In this document: one piece after another, positions 57,117 through 64,000 of the stretch
How positions within the stretch are numbered: position 1 is the first letter of the stretch
Layout of the letters: the number at the start of each line of letters is the position of its first letter
Origin: Scleromitrula shiraiana
Taxonomy: Eukaryota > Ascomycota > Leotiomycetes > Helotiales > Sclerotiniaceae
NCBI GenBank assembly: GCA_028455995.1
Contig: JABELC010000005.1
Span: 2,294,001-2,358,000, forward strand
DNA length: 64,000 bases
Reading direction: 5' to 3'
Notes under the pieces: generated by a model
Seen by the model: only the letters and a program-made list of their open reading frames with translations
The model's database searches: none
Told to the model about the DNA's origin: nothing
Translations under genes and position numbers: made by a program

Positions 57117-58138
57117 TTTGCTTCTTGTGCTGGGTTGTTGATTTGCCTGGTACGTTTTGGAAGAATATGAAGAGTAGAGTAGTATTGCCTGTAAAAAAAT
57201 TCTTAAAGTATTTAATTAAAGGTGTTCTTCGTTGTAATTTGAAAGGTGGTAGTGACGATGTTAAACCCACCACTTCATACAGCCAAGGTTCTTATCTTTA
57301 TCGCTTTAATCGGTACTTACCGGCTCCCACCTCGGTGGTCTCGTGAGGTATTATCAAATAAATAAAATGATTTTGGTTCAACTTGTCTTTGTCCGGATAT
57401 GGGGGTTCTTTTGATTTCTAAGGTTGGGTTTGTACAGTATTTGTAACCTTGATTTATATATAGTGTACTGTGTCCGTTTACATAATATCATATTGCCAGT
57501 ATTCGGTTTCTGAATAGTGAATCAGAGGAGGCCAGGTGCATATTCAGGCACTGATATACACTATCATCCCACAAGGTTCATACTAAGAGCTTGCTTTACA
57601 GCCTACACAGGCTATACTCATGGATACTTATTAGGTAGTGTCTACCGGTAGCGGAGCGCTTTTTGAACATATCTTTAACTAAACATTCACCATATCCAAT
57701 AAAGTACGCAGTAGCAATGCTAGCCATATGGTTGTAGATATCTGAAGAAACAAGTTCCCTCTCCCCGATTCTAGTAAGTCAAAAGACCAGCACGCATAGC
57801 CTTACAAACCTCCGAACCAAACCTCGGCCCTTACATAATCCACACTCATCTCATTCCACCTCACATAACACACGCCGCACTTCTTTCTTACGTCCCGCCT
57901 CGCCTCGGCAAAAAAAAATAGGACCCTTTAATACGCATTCGCATTCTCATTACTGTACAAAAACTCCAATCCAGTATGAATTCTCACAGCGCAAACATGA
58001 TCACGACTACAATAAAAGAGATGAAATTTTCCCACTCAATTACAATTTTCTAACAATGGCATTAACTTCCTGTTCATCAACTCATCCATCTATTATCTCT
58101 GAACAGGATTCTTTTCATCATCTTCTTCAATTGTTGGC
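57117..58138. promoter_or_regulatory. Divergent promoter, ubc8 and panB
   Basis: A 1.0-kb region between divergent start codons. It is A/T-rich, with no further gene and no clear factor site. Confidence 0.5.
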
Positions 58139-59315
58139 ATGTCGTCTTCTCTGTCGTTATCCCTATTGAGGGGTCCCTGTACGCGAAATATTTTCCAATC
58201 TGCTAGTCGTCGACGAACTGTTGGATCGGATTTGTTTCACCTCGCTGCTGCTGGCTGTAATCAAAGCCACAGTGCAAATGCGAATGCAAATCAGAATCGC
58301 ATAAATAGAACGCAATGGCAACAGCAAAGTCGACATTCCTCACACAGTCCAATGGGAGCACCCAGTACACGCAAGAAAGTAACCATGACCACATTGCGCT
58401 CTATGTATAAGAAAGGGGAGCCGATCGCGATGATTACGGCGCACGATTTTCCAAGTGGTCATGTAGCGGATGCGGCGGGTATGGATATTGTGCTGGTGGG
58501 GGATAGTTTGGCTATGGTTGCGTTGGGGATGGAGGATACGAGTGAAGTGGTTATGGAGGAGATGTTGATGCATTGTCGGTCGGTTTCTCGTGCGGCTAAG
58601 GCTGCTTTTACGGTATGTATATACATCTTGCCTTTCTTTCTTCCCATATTCTCATATATATCTTGCCATGTTCTCCTACTAATATTATATTCATTCTTAG
58701 ATTGGTGATTTACCAATGGGTTCATATGAAATCTCTCCCGAACAAGCCCTCGAATCCGCTTTCCGCTTCATCAAAGAAGGTCGCGTGCAGGGTATCAAAC
58801 TAGAAGGTGGAAAGGAAATGGCTCCCACCATCAAGAAAATCACAAGCGCAGGCATTCCAGTCCTGGGTCATGTAGGCCTCACACCCCAACGACAAAATTC
58901 CCTTGGAGGTTTCCGCGTGCAGGGTAAAACCTGCGCCGGCGCAATGAAAGTCCTGGAAGATGCTCTTGCCGTTCAAGAAGCCGGAGCTTTCGCAATGGTC
59001 GTTGAAGCCGTCCCCCAAGAAATCGCAGCTCTCATAACCCAGAAATTATCCATCCCTACAATCGGTATTGGTGCCGGAAATGGCTGTTCAGGACAAGTTC
59101 TTGTACAAGTCGATATGACGGGCAACTTCCCACCAGGCAGATTTCTACCTAAGTTCGTCAAGAAATACGGTGATGTGTGGAGTGAGAGCTTAAAAGCTAT
59201 CACGGAGTACCGAGACGAAACGAAGTCTCGAGCATATCCAGCACCCGAACATACGTATCCGATTGCGAAAGACGAACTTGAGGAGTTTCAACGTGCGATA
59301 GAGGAGAAGAAGTGA
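58139..59315 (+). CDS. panB: Ketopantoate hydroxymethyltransferase
   Basis: Two exons (58139-58612, 58701-59315) join in phase to 362 residues. A Ser/Arg-rich N-terminus (MSSSLSLSLLRGPCTRN and on) looks like a mitochondrial presequence. The enzyme body shows ITAHDFPSGHVADAAGMDIV, VGDSLAMV, the block GSYEISPEQAL, KLEGG, GHVGLTPQ, VEAVP and IGIGAGNGCSGQVLV, all PanB hallmarks. It transfers a hydroxymethyl group from methylene-tetrahydrofolate to 2-oxoisovalerate, the first step of pantothenate and CoA synthesis (yeast Ecm31). The barrel is complete. It converges on atg12 with only about 180 bp between the stop codons. Confidence 0.95.
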
Positions 59316-59492
59316 AATGTTGTGTTGTCGATGCATTGTAGGCGTTTTCGGGTAGCTTTAGACCCCAATAGCGATATGACTTTCTTTTTAGATATTCATT
59401 TAATATTTTCCCAGTCGGTAGAAGTGTTTCCCATTTCTAGGCCAATCTCGAATGTTGTATGTAAATTGTTGACTATGTATTCATTTTCTTGT

Positions 59493-60136
59493 TCATCCAA
59501 AAGCAGGCGTCATGGAGTAGGAAACAATAAGTTGATCATTCGAATCCTTAAAACACTATCCACCCCAAAAGTTAGCACAAGACAAAAAAATCAAATTAAC
59601 CACACTCTTCGCCTCCACCCCCTAGAAAAGACAAACAAAAAAAAAGATAATCTCACCGCATGTAAATTCCCCACCACCTCATCCAACGCCGGCGCAAAAC
59701 ACCCCCCAACATATAAAAAACAGCTTCCCCCTCCCCCACCTCCACCTCCACCTCCACCTCTGCCTCCACCTCCACCATTTCCACCCCCTTCCCCATTCCT
59801 ATCCCCCTGTTTATCCAACCTCAAAACCCTCCTCAAATAAGCCACCACCGTCTCAAACCTCTGCACGCTACTAATCCTACACACAGCCTGTCTCAGCACC
59901 GGCGCGGATCCAATCGGCTGGAAACGAACTGTGATTTTGGGGGAAGGGAAGGAGAAGGCGTGGGTGAGCGCGCTGCTGGCGTCGGTGGGGAGGGTGGTGA
60001 GGAGGAGGGAGGAGGTCATTGTTAGGGGGAGGGTGGGGGAGGAGGGGGGGAGGTCCGGGATGGGGTTTGGATTTGGATTTGGATTTGGATTGGGGTTTGG
60101 GGGGGTGGAGGTGCTGGGGGGTGGTGTGGTTGTCAT
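59493..60136 (-). CDS. atg12: Autophagy ubiquitin-like protein Atg12
   Basis: Two exons (60136-59657, 59555-59493) join in phase to 180 residues. After a Pro/Asn/Thr-rich N-terminus with an NP dipeptide run, the ubiquitin-like fold reads KITVRFQPIGSAPVLRQAV, ISSVQRFETVVAYLRRVL, then FLYVGGCFAPALDEVVGNL; the second exon supplies CFKDSNDQLIVSYSMTPAFG with the terminal Gly used for conjugation to Atg5. The Atg12-Atg5 conjugate acts as an E3-like factor for Atg8 lipidation. Two oddities: the NP run is coded by a GGATTT (complement) array at 60064-60093, and about 30 Gly-rich residues interrupt the fold between RRVLRL and FLYV. Reading through the intron would give a wrong hydrophobic tail and a stop, so the short last exon is essential. 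Confidence 0.9.
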
Positions 60137-60638
60137 TTTTGGGGTTTGAGTTTGGTTTGGTGTGGTGTGGTTTGGTTTGGAAGTGATTGTTTGGGGGGTG
60201 GATGGTTTCTTTGTGGTTGTGAATGAGTTGTGTGGAATCGGCGGATTGTTTATAATCTGTATGCAGCTCGCGGATTCTATGAACTATTTCTGGATTTGAA
60301 AATCATCTGCTGTCTTGTATGCTGTGATGCAATGTAGTGTATAGCTGTTGTGTAATTGAAGGTTGAAGTTTGAAAGGGAAGTTGTACAAGGTTGTACAAA
60401 TTAGAAGTGACATAAATGAGGCAAGGCTGAAAGGTGGAGGGAAAGTGGGGTGCCAAGTTATCGGAACATCTTTCCAGGGTCCGGTGAATTTCTCGGATTG
60501 CATCAGAAAGTGAATGTTCTTCTCCGATTTGAATATGTAGTTAGAAAATGATCATAACAAGAGCTAGCAATTAAGAAGGGTGTTTAATTCAATTGTTGAG
60601 AGGTATACATTTATTAATACAAATCTATCTTGCGGAAA
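60137..60638. other. Intergenic region between atg12 and icp55
   Basis: A 0.5-kb spacer holding the atg12 promoter (G/T-rich near 60150-60200) and the icp55 3' region. No gene is seen. Confidence 0.6.
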
Positions 60639-62243
60639 TTAATCACGCAGAGCCTCGATATCTACAACCTCCTTAACTGCCTCTGTCGTTAATACCAAAG
60701 GCGAATCATCTTGTATGCATACACTATCTTCTATCCTAATACCCATACCTCTAAAATGTGCCGGCCAGCGTTCATCGTTTGGTACGTAAATACCTGGCTC
60801 GATTGTGATACAATGACCTTCCTGAAGTGTCTTATTTCGAAGATATCCTGGACAATCATGGACATCAAGTCCAATGTAATGACCGACGTGATGAGGAAAC
60901 AGAGTATCGATAGCATTTCCTGACATGTCGAATCCAAGTTGTTGTAATTGATCCTTCAAACCGTTGCTTGTAATAGTATGTATCTTATCCAGTGTCATGT
61001 TTGCACTTTCTCTGCATAAAGAGATGCTGCTTCGTTGCACTCGTAAAACTGCTTCATAAAGATCTTTCTGAGCAGCTGAAAACTTGCCATTTATAGGCCA
61101 AGTTCGAGTAATATCTGCAATATATCCTCCATATTCTCCACCTGCATCTACTAACACAAGCTCGTCATCTCGTAGAACGTCATTATTTGAGACGTAATGA
61201 ATGCTTAGGCCGTTTTTACCACCGCCGACTACTGGGACGTAAGCCGTTGCTTCACATCCTCCTGTTTTAAATGCATATTCTAGGTATGCGCAAAGATCCT
61301 TCTCCTTAGTCCACTGCTTCCTCATGGCGTCGGTAAATGATTTTCCTGATATTTTACCCGCTGTTCGCATATTACTTATTTCCGCTTGACTCTTGATAAC
61401 TCGTAGATCGTTTATTAGAGGTCGTAGAGGTTTGACCTTACTATCCTTGATCATCTTTTTGAAATCGTTCGGTGCCGAAGTCTGATTTTTGAAGAATGCC
61501 GCAAATCCAGAACCTTTGACAATATCAGTATATATTTCACTAGCTCCAGCGATTAGTGGTGGTAGTAGATCATGCAGTTTATTAACGTCCCCAGTCTAAG
61601 TCAGTATCAGCATTGAATTCAAGAGGTTTCCAGAGGGATAACCTCACTTTGTCTGCATTGAAAACATCAAGGGCTGCTTGTTCCCCAGATCTAGCACCAT
61701 CCCATAGTTCAGCATATGCATCTTTCGGTCTTAGAAACAGATGAAATATATATTCTTCAGATGATTCCACCCTTTGTATTACAGCAACCGAGTCGGGCTC
61801 ATTAAATCCGGTTAGATATAAGAAATTTGGCTCCTGGTGGAATTCGTAAAAGACCGCCCCGGAACGATATTTGGTATCCGAGGATGCAAGAATGGCGATT
61901 CCATTGCGAGGTAACTTTGCCGCGAGTTTTGCTCGACGGTCTGCATATTCTTGAGCAGTAATACCCGGAGTTACTACAAAAAAGGACTCAGTAAGGTGAT
62001 AAATGGCCATTGAATACTTTGATCCATACCTTCTCCAGGCCTTAATAGATGCGGATGTGTTTCATAAACAGGCTGACCGAATTGAAGTTCTGCAGCTGAT
62101 ACTGAAGCATATGTTCTTCTCGATTGATATGTTGTCTGAGATCTAGAAGCTGTTGCTACTACTTGAGCTTTTGATTGAGGTCTTGAAGATGTAGAGAATT
62201 TTATTCTTTGCAATTGTTGCAAAGCCGTTCGTCTACACTTCAT
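60639..62243 (-). CDS. icp55: Mitochondrial X-Pro aminopeptidase Icp55
   Basis: Three exons (62243-62030, 61973-61648, 61595-60639) join in phase to 498 residues. An Arg/Ser/Gln-rich presequence of about 45 residues (KFSTSSRPQSK, SRRTYASVSAAEL) leads into the aminopeptidase P N-terminal domain (ITAQEYADRRAKLAAKLP) and the pita-bread catalytic domain. Metal ligands are visible: both Asp of DAGGEYGGYIADITR, His in HHVGHYIGLDVHD, Glu in ITIEPGIYV and Glu in IRIEDSV. Yeast Icp55 trims one residue from mitochondrial proteins after MPP cleavage, stabilising them. Length and order match. The second intron is 52 nt and keeps phase through KTGDVNKL. Confidence 0.92.
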
Positions 62244-63307
62244 TATAATAAATTAAGTGAGGGATGTGTTGTAAACAAGCATATAGATCAAATTAACTTA
62301 TGTCATAAGTATAAGGATCAAGCTGGTGAAGGTTCAACCGTCTTCGAGCTTATAGTACTTTTCCTTACACGTACGAGTACAGTACTGTACAATTTGATCT
62401 TTTGATATATGTACAGCTTGATACTCGAATAGATACTCACAAAGTATGTAAAGTATATATATATATCAATCTATCAATATTAATACAAACTTAAGAGCTT
62501 AAGAGCTTAAGAGAGAGAAATATCAAGATGATGGATGAGATGATATATCACCAGAATGATAATTTGTATTAACAAGCATAAAAATGTCTGTGTAATAAGA
62601 AATTGAATTAATTTGATTTGATGGAGGGAACATGGAAGGAAATTTTTGGGTGAGCAACTGTGATGTTGTATCGTTGTATGGGGGTGTTGTATGGGAGTGT
62701 TGTATGGTTGCTGCGTGGAAATTTCCGGTTCGCTTTTGTTAGTGGTGGTTTATTTATTATTGGTACCCATTAAAGTTTTTTGTTGATAGAACCCGTGCAC
62801 CATAACATCTCTAATAAATAAATAAATAATAAATAATAAATAATAGGAATAGCACTGGATTAAAAAAGCATAGCAACCCAGTCCAAGCTACACCAAGAAC
62901 CCCAAGTCATCTTTTAATTACATAGTGACAAGAGAGAGAGAAAAAAAAGGGCTATACCACCCATACCATTCATACTACTCATACCATACAATTCTTGTCT
63001 CTAGCATTATCCCAACTTACACTCTCTTAAATTCAATTTCTCGCGACTTTTTTGTTACATACACCTTTCAATTAAATTGAGTCTTTATATTATATTATAT
63101 TATATTCTATTCTATTAATGTCTTCGTAAACTTAGAAAAGAAGAGAGAGCGAGCGAGAGAGAGAGAGAGAGAGTTCAGGGAAGAGGTTGGCAACCGTGTC
63201 GAAAGTCGCGTGTATTGGACCCCACACTCCACCATCCAAATTCATCTCCATTTCACTCCTTCCAAGGTTCTCTGGTGTTACAGAGGATTACATGATAGTA
63301 TATTCTT
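62244..63307. promoter_or_regulatory. Divergent promoter, icp55 and dbf4-like gene
   Basis: A 1.06-kb region between the two divergent starts. It holds an AT run (about 62455-62466), an ATAA run (62816-62845), a TATAT/TTCTA run (63088-63116) and a GA dinucleotide run (63151-63173) close to the dbf4-like start. Confidence 0.5.
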
Positions 63308-64000
63308 ATGGCAGCAGTATCACTATCACCTCTACCTCTCACTCTGTCAACGACAATGTCAAGTAGGAGAGTGCCTCTTGCTAACAATCAAAATGCCGCG
63401 AATTCTCCTTACCGTTCGGTAGCGTCGACCGCTACTAAACAAAAGAGGTCGTATGCCAATATACAACGCGAAGAATCTTATGGACAACCACCTCCCGCAA
63501 AGAAGCAGATGCTAGATAGCCATCATCAGGTTTTGAGAACACCTCCACGACAAAGTCTTAATCATGTATCGGCGGAAGGAAGGGTTTTTTCTAGGAGGTC
63601 CAATACTACTCAATCAACAAATCTCGATCGAAAGTGTGTTACGGTTAGGGAAAGAGGTTCTCAACAACATGTTACCAAAGCAGACAGGGTGCCGGAGGAG
63701 AATCTGGAGTCGATACGACAATGGCAGAAGCATTACAGAAAGAATTTTCCAAGATTTGTTTTCTATTTCGAGAGTATACCAGAAGAGGCCCGACTTAAAT
63801 ATACTAGGCAGGTCCTAACTCTAGGCGCAGTAAGTGTTATATGATGGTGGTATAGGTGCAATTGCCGTGGTATTGACATATATGCAGCGTGAAGAAAAAT
63901 TCTTCTCTAATGAGGTCACTCATGTCGTCACTACCCGATCGATACCCCCAGAATCTGTAAACACTTCGACTGTTCCAGTCGCTGCCGCTGAGCAGAATGG
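63308..64000 (+). CDS. Dbf4/NimO-like Cdc7 kinase regulator (5' part)
   Basis: Exon 1 (63308-63829) and the start of exon 2 (63888 to the window end) give about 211 residues; the gene continues past the right edge. A low-complexity basic N-terminus with RRVPLANNQNAANSPYR precedes an ordered segment (RQWQKHYRKNFPRFVFYFES) and the start of a BRCT-like motif N region (REEKFFSNEVTHVVTTRSIP). This combination marks the Dbf4/Dfp1/NimO family, which activates Cdc7 (Hsk1) kinase to fire replication origins. The zinc finger that defines the family's C-terminus lies outside the window. Start: the ATG at 63308; a second in-frame ATG at 63356 (MSSRRVPLAN) is also possible. Confidence 0.8.

Overview
This window looks like nuclear DNA of a filamentous ascomycete. 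The signs are genes with many short (about 45-100 nt) GT-AG introns with CTAAC/CTGAC-like branch sites, an ER Hsp70 ending in HDEL, a Zn2Cys6 regulator, a Doa4/Vps27/Atg12/Ssn8 gene set, long A+T-rich spacers full of simple repeats, and one nearly pure A/T block of the kind left by RIP. Gene content and style suggest Leotiomycetes (Botrytis/Sclerotinia-like); that placement is inference, since no search was possible. All exon joins given here were built by hand from splice signals, reading phase and family conservation.

Layout. 1-4.2 kb: no convincing gene; a double CACGTG inverted repeat, a 9-copy octamer repeat and an A/T block. 4.2-8.1 kb: a tiny SMP-domain stress-type protein and a convergent Adp1-like ABCG transporter. 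11.5-14.6 kb: a RING/TRAF zinc-finger protein divergent from a Syn8-type SNARE. 14.6-25.4 kb: a repeat-dense, gene-poor stretch holding only a small mitochondrial-type protein and a low-complexity protein of unknown function. 25.4-29.5 kb: cyclin C (Ssn8) divergent from an EF-hand mitochondrial carrier. 31.3-33.4 kb: a small membrane ORF and a short-chain dehydrogenase. 34.0-41.0 kb: a rhodanese/USP deubiquitinase (Doa4/Ubp4-like) divergent from ESCRT-0 Vps27, both acting on ubiquitinated cargo at endosomes. 41.8-48.5 kb: the ribosome-rescue GTPase Hbs1 and the ER chaperone BiP/Kar2. 49.0-51.0 kb: a tandem pair of paralogues of unknown function, one frameshifted. 52.8-54.5 kb: a Zn2Cys6 transcription factor. 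56.0-64.0 kb: the E2 enzyme Ubc8, ketopantoate hydroxymethyltransferase, Atg12, the mitochondrial peptidase Icp55 and the 5' part of a Dbf4/NimO-like kinase regulator that runs off the window.

The standout is Ubc8. To recover the conserved E2 reading frame the transcript must use a one-nucleotide exon at 56780, and including a 3-nt exon (56922-56924) restores a residue the family appears to keep; an 8-nt exon lies just upstream. Each tiny exon is flanked by complete introns with usable signals. Other points worth a second look are the frameshifted tandem paralogue, an ambiguous 46-nt intron or homopolymer frameshift in Hbs1, a polyglycine insertion in the Atg12 ubiquitin fold, a hexamer satellite capped by a 10-bp inverted repeat, and a recurrent C-rich to G-rich switch along coding strands.
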